Positions 9,240 to 17,610 of a DNA stretch of 64,000 nucleotides are shown piece after piece; the first letter of the stretch is position 1, and the number at the start of each line of letters is the position of its first letter. The stretch is taken from contig NZ_CP157278.1 of NCBI RefSeq assembly GCF_040026395.1, forward strand, positions 1,240,001 through 1,304,000, written 5' to 3'. The translations under genes were made by a program, and so were the position numbers. The notes beneath the pieces were generated by a model, which was not told the origin of the DNA, searched no databases, and saw nothing but the letters and a program-made list of their open reading frames with translations. Origin of the DNA: Pedobacter lusitanus (GTDB taxonomy: Bacteria > Bacteroidota > Bacteroidia > Sphingobacteriales > Sphingobacteriaceae).

Positions 9240-10616
9240 ATGTTAACAGTAGAAAAAATTGGCGGCACTTCCATGAGTGCCTTGCAGGATGTCATTAAAA
9301 ATATTATTCTGTTTGAACGTACAGGAGATCAGTTATACAATAGAATATTTGTCGTTTCGGCTTTTTCGGGCGTTACAGATCTTCTGCTTGAAAATAAGAA
9401 AACAGGTGCACCCGGTGTATATCATCGCATTGCCAAGCACCAGAACTTTCATCGTCCTTTAAAGGATTTGATTGTTAAACTTAAAACTATTAATAAGAAA
9501 TATGCGGATCTGGGTTTAGACCTGGCTGTTGCGGATCAGTTTATTGAAAACCATGTCAATCAGGCGCAGAAATACCTGGAAAATCTGGCCAATATACTGG
9601 CTTCGGGTTATGTAAGCAAGGAAGGTATCCTGCAGGCTGCCCGTGAAATACTTGCGTCTATTGGTGAAACTCATTCTGCATTTAACTTCACCAATATTCT
9701 GCAGAATATGAACATCAATACCGCCCTGATTGATCTGAGTGGCTTTGACGATAGTCGTGCGCTTACTATAGATCAGCGTATTAAATATGCATTTAAACAA
9801 GTAGATCTTAAACAGACAATTTGTATTGTAACAGGTTACGCCAAAGGTACTGAAGGAATTATGCGGGAATTTGACAGAGGTTACTCGGAAGTTACTTTCA
9901 GTAAAATCGCCGAATACCTAAAACCTGCAGAAGCAATTATCCATAAAGAATATCATTTATCAACTGCTGATCCTGGTGTAGTGGGTCTGGAAAACTGTAC
10001 CCCGGTAGGATTTACCAATTATGATATTGCGGATCAGCTGGCAGATGTAGGCATGGAGGCTATCCATCCAAAAGCATCCAAGCCTCTGGAAGTAAGTGGT
10101 ATTAATCTGCGTATTAAAAACACATTTGAACCCTCACATCCGGGTACATTGATTACCCGTGAATTTGTCTGTGAACATAAGCGTGTAGAAGTAATTACCG
10201 GAACTGATAAACTCATGATGATTGACGTTTACGATCCTTCAATGGTTGGCAATGTTGGTAGCGATCTGCAGATTATGCAGGCATTTTATGACCATAAGGT
10301 TAGTTATACATTTAAATCGACCAGTGCAAACAGTATCTCCATAGTGATATGGGCACGTGACTTTAGTAAAAAACTAATCAGCCAGTTAGAAGACGATTTT
10401 GAAAAGGTTACGATAGAAAATGTGGCTATGGTTTGTCTGCTGGGCACCAATATGGATGAGCCCGGATTACTCGCTAAAAGTGCTTCTGCACTGACTGAAA
10501 ATAATATAAATATTAAAAGTGCCGGTTTTGCGTTAAGAAAAGTAAACATTCAGTTTCTGATTGCTCCTGAGCATTTCAAAACTGCTGTGATAGCACTGAA
10601 TAAAGCGTTGAAGTAA
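9240..10616 (+). CDS. Aspartate kinase, monofunctional
   Basis: 458 residues. It phosphorylates aspartate, the first step to lysine, threonine and methionine. The N-terminus has EKIGGTSM (variant of KFGGTS), the middle carries the amino-acid kinase fold (STADPGVVG, ADVGMEAIHPKASKPLE) and the C-terminal 150 residues carry two ACT domains (ITGTDKLMMIDVYDPSMVGNVG; CLLGTNMDEPGLLAKSASALTENNINIK). The sequence is nearer to the divergent aspartokinases often found with ectoine genes (Ask_Ect-like) than to ThrA/LysC. No other amino-acid biosynthesis genes adjoin it, so it may serve a specialised role. Confidence 0.88.
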   Translation: MLTVEKIGGTSMSALQDVIKNIILFERTGDQLYNRIFVVSAFSGVTDLLLENKKTGAPGVYHRIAKHQNFHRPLKDLIVKLKTINKKYADLGLDLAVADQFIENHVNQAQKYLENLANILASGYVSKEGILQAAREILASIGETHSAFNFTNILQNMNINTALIDLSGFDDSRALTIDQRIKYAFKQVDLKQTICIVTGYAKGTEGIMREFDRGYSEVTFSKIAEYLKPAEAIIHKEYHLSTADPGVVGLENCTPVGFTNYDIADQLADVGMEAIHPKASKPLEVSGINLRIKNTFEPSHPGTLITREFVCEHKRVEVITGTDKLMMIDVYDPSMVGNVGSDLQIMQAFYDHKVSYTFKSTSANSISIVIWARDFSKKLISQLEDDFEKVTIENVAMVCLLGTNMDEPGLLAKSASALTENNINIKSAGFALRKVNIQFLIAPEHFKTAVIALNKALK

Positions 10617-10641
10617 TCCATTTTTTATAAAAAACCATTAA

Positions 10642-11304
10642 GTGAATCGTCTGAAAATCTCAACTTCCGGAATGCTGCAAATAGTAATTTGTCAGCTTAT
10701 ACTATTGTCTTTTTCGTGTAAGCAGGCAAAGCAATCTGAATCTGACGGATCTGATCAGCAGCAGGAAAATCAGGTTCATCCTGATACTGTTATTCAGCAA
10801 ATGTCACTGGATTACAAATTGACATATCTGTATAAACTACCGGCTAACGCTGATAGTACAGTTGTATTCTCCAGAGCAGGACAAGGTGACGTTACTATTC
10901 AGAAACGGTATTGTGATGAGCTGGATGAACCAACCCGTGCAATTTTGTTCTATTATGCTTCAAAATTCAGCACCGGATTTGATACTGCCGGACATCCCCT
11001 GCTGATCAAAGCATTGAATTCTGATACGAAAAATTATAATGGTGATGAGCTGATTCAAAAATGGTTTCAGGGACCTGATCAAATCAAATTAAAGAACGCG
11101 AATATAAGTGCTGTTTTACCTGACGGTGCTTCAAATTCAACCTGGTTCACATTTATTGCTGTTAAAAAGGAAAAAGATATACGTAAAGTATATTTCAGAA
11201 CGCTGGATACCGGAGATGAAGAAAAATATAAAGCTGCTACAGATGTGTTTAAAATCACAGGTAATCATATAGAGGTCCTGGATATTCATGAATTCGGAGA
11301 ATAA
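10642..11304 (+). CDS. Hypothetical lipoprotein
   Basis: 220 residues from a GTG start at 10642, 25 bases after the aspartate kinase gene. GTG was chosen because it supplies the positive residues (MNRLK) of a lipoprotein signal whose lipobox is SFSC (Cys26); the later ATG at 10672 would leave a signal without charge. The mature protein is polar with no recognised domain. Location is probably outer- or inner-membrane-anchored in the periplasm. Close spacing suggests co-transcription with the kinase gene, and a strong terminator follows. Confidence 0.7.
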   Translation: MNRLKISTSGMLQIVICQLILLSFSCKQAKQSESDGSDQQQENQVHPDTVIQQMSLDYKLTYLYKLPANADSTVVFSRAGQGDVTIQKRYCDELDEPTRAILFYYASKFSTGFDTAGHPLLIKALNSDTKNYNGDELIQKWFQGPDQIKLKNANISAVLPDGASNSTWFTFIAVKKEKDIRKVYFRTLDTGDEEKYKAATDVFKITGNHIEVLDIHEFGE

Positions 11305-11310
11305 CCAAAG

Positions 11311-11357
11311 CCATGTTCTAAAGGGAGAATTCTATCACCTTTAAAACATGGTTTTTT
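11311..11357 (+). terminator. Intrinsic terminator
   Basis: Arms 11311-11324 and 11338-11351 pair over 14 bases with one mismatch around CCATGTT/AACATGG, and six T follow (11352-11357). It ends the aspartate kinase-lipoprotein unit. Confidence 0.88.
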
Positions 11358-11391
11358 AAGCTGAACATTAACCCGATTCAGGCATCAGTTC

Positions 11392-12549
11392 TTACCGAAC
11401 TGAAAACCTGTAAATAGAACTCGTTTTATAAGTCTGACCCGGCTTAAGTATGGTGGATGGAAAAGACGCCTGATTCGGAGAATCCGGAAAATGCTGAGTT
11501 TCCAGTGCTATTGCAGTTCTGAAATCATCTCTGGCACCACTTTTAAATATATTTTTACCCTGCATAAAATTACCACTGTAAAACTGCAGACCAGGTTCCA
11601 TAGTATAGACATCCATTACGATACCTGATTTATCGCCCTGCACAGTAGCCGCATGAAACAGACCTGTTTCTTTTGCCCTGCTCAGAACATAGTTATGATC
11701 ATAGCCTTTACCATAACTTAACTGTTCATTTTTATCATTAATTCTGGCTCCTATAGTTGTTGGTTTAGAAAAATCGAATGGTGTTCCTGCTACCTTTTCA
11801 ATCTTACCGGTTGGGATTAATGTAGAATCTACCGGAGTATAACTATCTGCATAGATTTGCAGCAGATGCCCCAGAATGTTTCCGCTTCCTTCTCCGTTCA
11901 GATTAAAGAATGCATGATTGGTTAAGTTCACAACAGTTGGCTTATCTGTTGTTGCAACATAATCCATTTTCAATTCATTCTCGTCTGTTAATATATAGGT
12001 TACTTTAACCACTAAATTTCCCGGAAAGCCCTCCTCCATATCTTTCGATAAATATTGCAGTTCCAGCGTATGACTATCAGGTTGTTTTGCGTCCCAAACC
12101 ACATATTGATAGCCATTTTTACCTCCATGTAAAGTATTCCGGCCATTATTGGTAAATAAAGTATATTGTTTGCCATCAAGACTAAACTTCCCTCCGGCAA
12201 TGCGGTTCCCATAACGCCCTATTGTTGCTCCAAAATAAGGTTCTGTAGATTTTTCATAAGCATTAACACTATTGAAACCAACCACTACGTCAGTTAATTT
12301 ACCGGAATTATCCGGAATCAGCAGACTAACCAATCTTCCTCCATAATTAGTAAATACGGCTTCAGCATGTTTGGAATTTTTCAAAACATAAAGCCCCGTT
12401 TCCCTACCATCTGTAGTTCTTTTAAAAGAATCTGCCGAAAGTTTTACTGTTTGCAGGCTGTCTGAGACAGTTCCCTGTTTGGTCGCTGAATTACAGGAAG
12501 TAAGAATTACCGCCGAAATGGCTAAACCTGTGAGATATTTGATTTTCAT
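11392..12549 (-). CDS. galM: Aldose 1-epimerase lipoprotein
   Basis: 385 residues. Lipobox LTSC (Cys19) indicates an envelope-anchored mutarotase. GalM motifs are complete: NTLHGGKNGYQ and NHAFFNLNGEG carry the two catalytic His, and ALETQHFPDSPN the catalytic Glu. It interconverts alpha and beta anomers of free sugars such as galactose or glucose. It is the last gene of the minus-strand polysaccharide utilisation locus, 8 bases after the DUF4965 gene, and would handle sugars freed by the GH2 enzyme of the same operon. Confidence 0.93.
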   Translation of the reverse strand: MKIKYLTGLAISAVILTSCNSATKQGTVSDSLQTVKLSADSFKRTTDGRETGLYVLKNSKHAEAVFTNYGGRLVSLLIPDNSGKLTDVVVGFNSVNAYEKSTEPYFGATIGRYGNRIAGGKFSLDGKQYTLFTNNGRNTLHGGKNGYQYVVWDAKQPDSHTLELQYLSKDMEEGFPGNLVVKVTYILTDENELKMDYVATTDKPTVVNLTNHAFFNLNGEGSGNILGHLLQIYADSYTPVDSTLIPTGKIEKVAGTPFDFSKPTTIGARINDKNEQLSYGKGYDHNYVLSRAKETGLFHAATVQGDKSGIVMDVYTMEPGLQFYSGNFMQGKNIFKSGARDDFRTAIALETQHFPDSPNQASFPSTILKPGQTYKTSSIYRFSVR

Positions 12550-12557
12550 AATCTTTA

Positions 12558-15002
12558 TTAATGATGTAACTTATAGTCCAGAAGTTTAATTGCATATCCT
12601 CCCACCACACTTCTTGCCTGAAAGCCAACCTGTTTAGCATCTGTTGTTTCATGCCAGTCACTTAGCGGAACTCTGGAAGGTGTTTCTGTAGCATACTTAT
12701 AAACCGGGTTTATAAACTTTTCAAAGTCTGCACGGTTATCTGTGAGTGCTGCTGTCCACATAATCCAATCTGACTTCGTATAACTGCGACGGCTATCCAG
12801 CGGCAGACCAAAAGTATTTTGCCTGGTTAAATAATACCTGATTTCCTTTTTGAATACTTCCTTTGGAAAAATGTTCATATCCAACACTTTATCCCAAACC
12901 AGATTATATTTCTGGCTCCAGGTATTTTTCTGATCAAAAGTTAAGGCATAATGGTCTCCATCATTGGCCATTTCCACCCATTTCAAAGCCATTTGTTTAG
13001 CCATCGTTTTATATTTCAAGGCCTCAGTTTTCATTCCCAGTTTATCGGCAAGCATTCCATACCCACCCAAAGCAACAATTGCTTTAACTGATAAGTTTGC
13101 ATTACGGGCCAGATGTCCGGCAAAATCATCTGTACAAAGTTGATTTGCAGGATCAAATCCTTCCTTACTCAGGTAATCTGCCCAGACAGAAAGTGTTTTC
13201 CAGTGTTTTTCAGCATAATCCGCATTACCTTCCACCTTTGCAATTGCAGCGGTAAGAATAATCATATTACCAGCTTCTTCCACTGGCATATCTTCTCCAT
13301 AAGTCTGCCCGTTTGCCAGCGGATAAGTTCCCAGATCATGGGCTGGAAATGGTTTTTTCCATTTGCCACTTTCACTATAATAGAAGATACCGTTCAACAT
13401 GCCTTTTAACAAATCAGTATTATAGACAAGAAACAGCGGTGCGGACGGATAAGTTATATCAACTGTATTAATTGAACCATTACTAAAATTTTCTTTAGAC
13501 ATAAACAGGATTTCCCCTTGTGGACTCTCTACCAGTTTATGTGCAGCAATAGCCTGACGATAAGATAGGTCTGAAAGCTCAGCATATTTTACTCCTCCTG
13601 CTTTTACATTATCAGTATGAAACTTCTTGTCAAAATCATTACATTTTTTCAGTATAGCAGCATATTCCGTATCTGCCAGCTCTAACTGCTTTTCTATCGT
13701 CTGGTCATTTCTCCTATTCCACCAGGGTCTGAGATTCTGCCCGAAATATTGCACAGCGTACTTATCATCATACCCTATTAAGATATGTTTTTCAACTGGT
13801 AATGCTCCGATCTGATTAAAAGGCAGCCATGTTGAAAGCACTAATTTTTTTCCATCCGCACTGGTCTTTCCATTTACTTTTCCTGTAACAAATGAAGAAA
13901 TAGTTTCATCAGGAGTACCAATAAATTGCTTTGCCCAGGTATCTCCGGCCGCAGCAACATACAAATAACCCCAATCTATACGCACATCATCGCCCCGTTT
14001 TTTTAACACAGCCTGTTCTTTTGTACCTGCCTTTAAAACAGATAATTGCCCCGTTTTATAAGACTTAGCAGTAACTTCCTGAAATTCTGTATTCACAGCT
14101 AAATCTGTACTTGCGCCAAAATAAACTTCTGCATTATGTTTTTTTCCATCTTTAGACTTCACTTTGAAAGACACATAAGAAACCGGACGTGATAAAAGGT
14201 TCAAATCACTCATGAGTAAAGGTGAAGTGAAATCCACATCCAGATTCACATGACCGCAATCAAAACTATAAGAAGTCTGCGTAGCACTTATTCCTGTTTT
14301 TATCTGTTTTGCCAGCAAGACATCTGATGAAGCCAAAGCAGGTTTATCGGATACGAGGCCTACATCCAGCCATTGACCACCAACATTATTTTTAACATGA
14401 ACAGCCAGTAGATTTTGTCCATTTTTCAAAAGCCTGGTATCTGCAGGTACATAGATAAATTTACCATTGAAACATTCACAGTTAAAAATCTTAATTCCGT
14501 TTAAATAGACCTCTACGTCATCATCGTTCATTAATTTAAGTTTTAACCCTTTAAAATCTGTCTGGTCCAGGTTGAATGTCCGGCGCATCCACAAATCTTT
14601 AGTTCTCCATTGCGTGGTTGCCGCACCATCCCCAAAAGGAGCTGAGCCCGTTTTCCAGCCGTTGTGTATAAAACCCGGTTGATTCCAGCCTTTTTCAGGT
14701 TCTGATTCCACATATTCAGCGGTATAGGCTTTTTCATCTGAAGCAGGAAGAACAGTCTGGAAGCTTTCCTCTTGCCCGCCCAGAAAGCGGTAAACCCGAC
14801 CATCTACTTTTAACAAACCTGTCAGAGACTGATTTGCTCCGGTCCAGTGCCTGGTAGCTGAGGTATTTAATTGATCTGTAAATGACCAGACGCTGAAATA
14901 TGGATCATGTGTAAGCAGCGGATATGCCGGAGCGATACGCTGCTGAGCCGAAGACCTGAGCAGCAAAACCACTAAAGCCAGAGAGATAAATAATCGTTTC
15001 AT
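12558..15002 (-). CDS. Glutaminase-like DUF4965/DUF5127 secreted protein
   Basis: 814 residues with a signal peptide (MKRLFISLALVVLLLRSSAQQ). Domain order matches the Bacteroidota glutaminase A-like family: DUF4964 at the very N-terminus (AYPLLTHDPYFSVWSFTD), a beta-rich DUF5127 region, DUF4965 around 430-600 (AIAAHKLVESPQGEILFMSKENFSNGS) and a C-terminal alpha-alpha barrel of DUF1793 type. An inserted beta-sandwich at about residues 85-215 (WMRRTFNLDQTDFKGLKLKL...VEVYLNG) resembles the GH2 sugar-binding domain. Labels of glutaminase rest on a fungal homologue; in a sugar locus a glycosidase role is equally possible. It lies between the GH2 and galM genes. Confidence 0.85.
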   Translation of the reverse strand: MKRLFISLALVVLLLRSSAQQRIAPAYPLLTHDPYFSVWSFTDQLNTSATRHWTGANQSLTGLLKVDGRVYRFLGGQEESFQTVLPASDEKAYTAEYVESEPEKGWNQPGFIHNGWKTGSAPFGDGAATTQWRTKDLWMRRTFNLDQTDFKGLKLKLMNDDDVEVYLNGIKIFNCECFNGKFIYVPADTRLLKNGQNLLAVHVKNNVGGQWLDVGLVSDKPALASSDVLLAKQIKTGISATQTSYSFDCGHVNLDVDFTSPLLMSDLNLLSRPVSYVSFKVKSKDGKKHNAEVYFGASTDLAVNTEFQEVTAKSYKTGQLSVLKAGTKEQAVLKKRGDDVRIDWGYLYVAAAGDTWAKQFIGTPDETISSFVTGKVNGKTSADGKKLVLSTWLPFNQIGALPVEKHILIGYDDKYAVQYFGQNLRPWWNRRNDQTIEKQLELADTEYAAILKKCNDFDKKFHTDNVKAGGVKYAELSDLSYRQAIAAHKLVESPQGEILFMSKENFSNGSINTVDITYPSAPLFLVYNTDLLKGMLNGIFYYSESGKWKKPFPAHDLGTYPLANGQTYGEDMPVEEAGNMIILTAAIAKVEGNADYAEKHWKTLSVWADYLSKEGFDPANQLCTDDFAGHLARNANLSVKAIVALGGYGMLADKLGMKTEALKYKTMAKQMALKWVEMANDGDHYALTFDQKNTWSQKYNLVWDKVLDMNIFPKEVFKKEIRYYLTRQNTFGLPLDSRRSYTKSDWIMWTAALTDNRADFEKFINPVYKYATETPSRVPLSDWHETTDAKQVGFQARSVVGGYAIKLLDYKLHH

Positions 15003-15027
15003 ACTATATATTTGCTATTACTATTCA

Positions 15028-16869
15028 TTAAGGGGCAGGTATTAGATAAAGTCTATCGTTAACACGCTTTAGCTCATTTACTGGCATTTTAATCACCTTT
15101 CTATCATAGGTCATAAAGCCATTTATTTCTCCTTCTACGTCTGTCGTCTGTGTATATACTGCGGCTGACAGCCCCAGTGGTATTAGTTCCTCTATCCTTT
15201 TGGCAAAAGTTGCATACTTATTAAACAGGTCACCGGCATTTTTAAAAGACTGATACCCCCAGTTATTTTTTTGTTGCCAGGTATGCCCTTCTACCGGTAA
15301 AGCCAGGCCTCCAAACTCACCCAGAACAACAATCTGTTTCCTCCCAAACAAATCCGGTCGTGGCATAGCCGGATGCGGGTAATTGTGCAGATCCACAATA
15401 TGGCCAGTGGTATAAAAATTACCTCCACTTGCGCTGTTTACTAATCTGGAAGGATCCTTTTTCATCGTCCACTCTGTAATTTCAACAGTTTTAAACTGTC
15501 CCCAGGCTTCATTAAACGGCACCCAAACTACAATCGATGGGAAATTATACAAGCTGGTCATAATTGCATCCCATTCTTTGCGGTAATAACCTTCAGATTC
15601 AGCAGTCCTGTTTTTATCTGTCGCACGATCCAGTACTCCGGGATTGTTTTCCCATCCATTCCCGAGATCGCCGCTTGGCATATCCTGCCATAACAAGATA
15701 CCAACTCTGTCGCAATAGTTGTAATACCTTGCAGGCTCCACTTTGATATGCTTACGAATCATGTTGAACCCCATTTTTTTAAGTTCATCGATATCATAGA
15801 TCATAGCTTCTTCGGTAGGCGCGGTATATAAGCCATCGGGCCACCAGCCCTGATCAAGAGGACCATACTGAAATACGAAATGGTTATTCAACAGCATTCG
15901 CTGAATACCGCTGGCATCCTGGCCCATAGAAATTTTACGCATGGCGAAATAACTTTTTATTTCATCCACAGGCTTTCCATTTCTTAGCAGTGCGATTTTC
16001 AGATCATATAGAAATGGTTTTTCCGGAGACCATAATTTTTCATTTTTAACCGGAATCACGGCTGTAGAATTAACAGCAATCTTTTCTTCTGCAATGATAT
16101 CCGTACCATCCAGCACAGTGATTTTCAGCTGATCTCCCGGCCGATGGTTTTGAACCACAGCGCTTACTGAAATATGGTGTGCATCAATATCAGGCGTCTG
16201 TCTGGTAGACAGAATATAAGATTTTGGTACAGCTTCCAGCCAGACAGTCTGCCAGATACCTGTTACTGGTGTATACCAGATACTTTCAGGCTTTTTCACC
16301 TGTTTACCTCTTGGTTGTGGTCCCTGATCAGTCGGGTCCCATACCCGTACTTTAATTTCCTGCTTATTTCCCTTTTTGAGTAAGGAAGTAATGTTAAATG
16401 TGAAAGGATCAAAGCCACCTTCATGTTTACCTGCACTTTTACCATTGACAAAAACTTCCGTTTGCCAGTCTACTGCTCCAAAATGCAGCAGCAATTCTTT
16501 ATTACTGGCTGACGCAGGTAGTGTTATGGTATTTTTATACCATAACACGCTGTCTTTACCAACTGTTTTCCCAACTCCCGACAAGGCGGACTCTGCGGCA
16601 AAAGGAACCAGTATTTTGCCCTGGTAGTCAGCCGGATGCTGCTGATCCTTCGGTATAATGGCATACTCCCATAATCCGTTCAGGTTTTTCCAGTTATTCT
16701 CACGTACGAGTTGTGGCCTCGGATATTCCGGCAAAGGTGCTGAAGGATTTACCTTTTCTGCCCATGGAGAAACAATCCTGTCCTTAATCAAAGTCCATTT
16801 TGTCTGCTGGGCAATTGCAGAATAACCCAATAAAAAGAGCATTGTTCCTGTTAGAATTTTTTTCATCAT
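15028..16869 (-). CDS. Glycoside hydrolase family 2 enzyme
   Basis: 613 residues with a signal peptide (MMKKILTGTMLFLLGYSAIAQQ). The order is GH2 sugar-binding jelly roll (about 60-200), immunoglobulin-like domain (about 205-310) and TIM barrel. The general acid/base is Glu454 in VPFNEAWGQ and the nucleophile Glu518 in VVLGEFGG. Family members cut beta-galactosides, beta-glucuronides or beta-mannosides; the NKG motif of glucuronidases is not seen, so a galactosidase-like role is more likely. It is the main hydrolase of the locus, 14 bases downstream of the DUF3823 gene. A perfect 12-bp inverted repeat lies within the coding sequence. Confidence 0.9.
   Translation of the reverse strand: MMKKILTGTMLFLLGYSAIAQQTKWTLIKDRIVSPWAEKVNPSAPLPEYPRPQLVRENNWKNLNGLWEYAIIPKDQQHPADYQGKILVPFAAESALSGVGKTVGKDSVLWYKNTITLPASASNKELLLHFGAVDWQTEVFVNGKSAGKHEGGFDPFTFNITSLLKKGNKQEIKVRVWDPTDQGPQPRGKQVKKPESIWYTPVTGIWQTVWLEAVPKSYILSTRQTPDIDAHHISVSAVVQNHRPGDQLKITVLDGTDIIAEEKIAVNSTAVIPVKNEKLWSPEKPFLYDLKIALLRNGKPVDEIKSYFAMRKISMGQDASGIQRMLLNNHFVFQYGPLDQGWWPDGLYTAPTEEAMIYDIDELKKMGFNMIRKHIKVEPARYYNYCDRVGILLWQDMPSGDLGNGWENNPGVLDRATDKNRTAESEGYYRKEWDAIMTSLYNFPSIVVWVPFNEAWGQFKTVEITEWTMKKDPSRLVNSASGGNFYTTGHIVDLHNYPHPAMPRPDLFGRKQIVVLGEFGGLALPVEGHTWQQKNNWGYQSFKNAGDLFNKYATFAKRIEELIPLGLSAAVYTQTTDVEGEINGFMTYDRKVIKMPVNELKRVNDRLYLIPAP
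16521..16548. repeat. Perfect 12-bp inverted repeat inside the GH2 gene
   Basis: Arms GTGTTATGGTAT (16521-16532) and ATACCATAACAC (16537-16548) enclose TTTT. The bases encode ordinary residues of the sugar-binding domain. It would form a strong hairpin in mRNA; no function is evident. Confidence 0.8.
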
Positions 16870-16883
16870 TGTATTATTTTGTT

Positions 16884-17588
16884 TTATAACTGGATTTTTT
16901 GAAGAGGTGAAAAGACCATATCCTCTACCCCTTCTATTTTGACGCCTATACGGGCGAAAACGTAATTTTGTGCCGGTACAATGGCCGGTACATTCACTTT
17001 AAGACTTAAGCTGGCAGGATCGGCCATAGATCCTCCCGGTAGCACTGCACTGATAATATTGTCCGCGCCTGAAACAAACTGAGTTTTATTCACATATAAG
17101 TTAATACGCTCAATATTTTTAGCTTCATTGCCAGTAATAATCTGATCTACCCGAAAAGTAGCCGTCAATTCTTTTCCAGCTACCTTATAAACTGTATTTC
17201 TGATCAGATAATAAGGAATTGCCTGCAGGTCAAGTGTCTGGTTTCCATTAACGGCAACGGATAAAGTGTCATTTACTCCTGCTGTATTCTGATGCCATTT
17301 AAAAGGTCCCTGTCCATTAGGAATAATCAGTTTATAATTACCATCAAATAAAAGCGTTGAATAACTTCCATCCTGAGCAAAACTTGCGGCAATTGCTCCT
17401 TTCTTTCCAAAACCAGGCTGGTATATTTCCAGCGGAACACGGTCATATTCCAGGCCAATCTCTTCATTGTTATAAAGAATCCTGCCTTTTAAAGTAGATG
17501 ACGGTGCATCATAATTATCCTTCTTACAGGACAACAGACTAAATGGGAGGAAACAGAAAAGTATATATTTAGGTTTTAACTTCATCAT
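16884..17588 (-). CDS. DUF3823 surface lipoprotein of the SusC/D locus
   Basis: 234 residues from ATG 17588 (MMKLKPKYILFCFLPF...). Lipobox LLSC gives Cys21. The frame is open further upstream into the SusD gene, but that part is only the antisense-free overlap of another frame and lacks a signal, so it is discarded. The body (TLKGRILYNNEEIGLEYDRVPLEIYQPG) is the DUF3823 N-terminal carboxypeptidase-regulatory-like fold. Such proteins follow SusD and are thought to help bind glycans at the cell surface. It lies 22 bases after susD and 14 before the GH2 gene. Confidence 0.87.
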   Translation of the reverse strand: MMKLKPKYILFCFLPFSLLSCKKDNYDAPSSTLKGRILYNNEEIGLEYDRVPLEIYQPGFGKKGAIAASFAQDGSYSTLLFDGNYKLIIPNGQGPFKWHQNTAGVNDTLSVAVNGNQTLDLQAIPYYLIRNTVYKVAGKELTATFRVDQIITGNEAKNIERINLYVNKTQFVSGADNIISAVLPGGSMADPASLSLKVNVPAIVPAQNYVFARIGVKIEGVEDMVFSPLQKIQL

Positions 17589-17610
17589 TGCTGTATTTTT
17601 AATACCAGGA

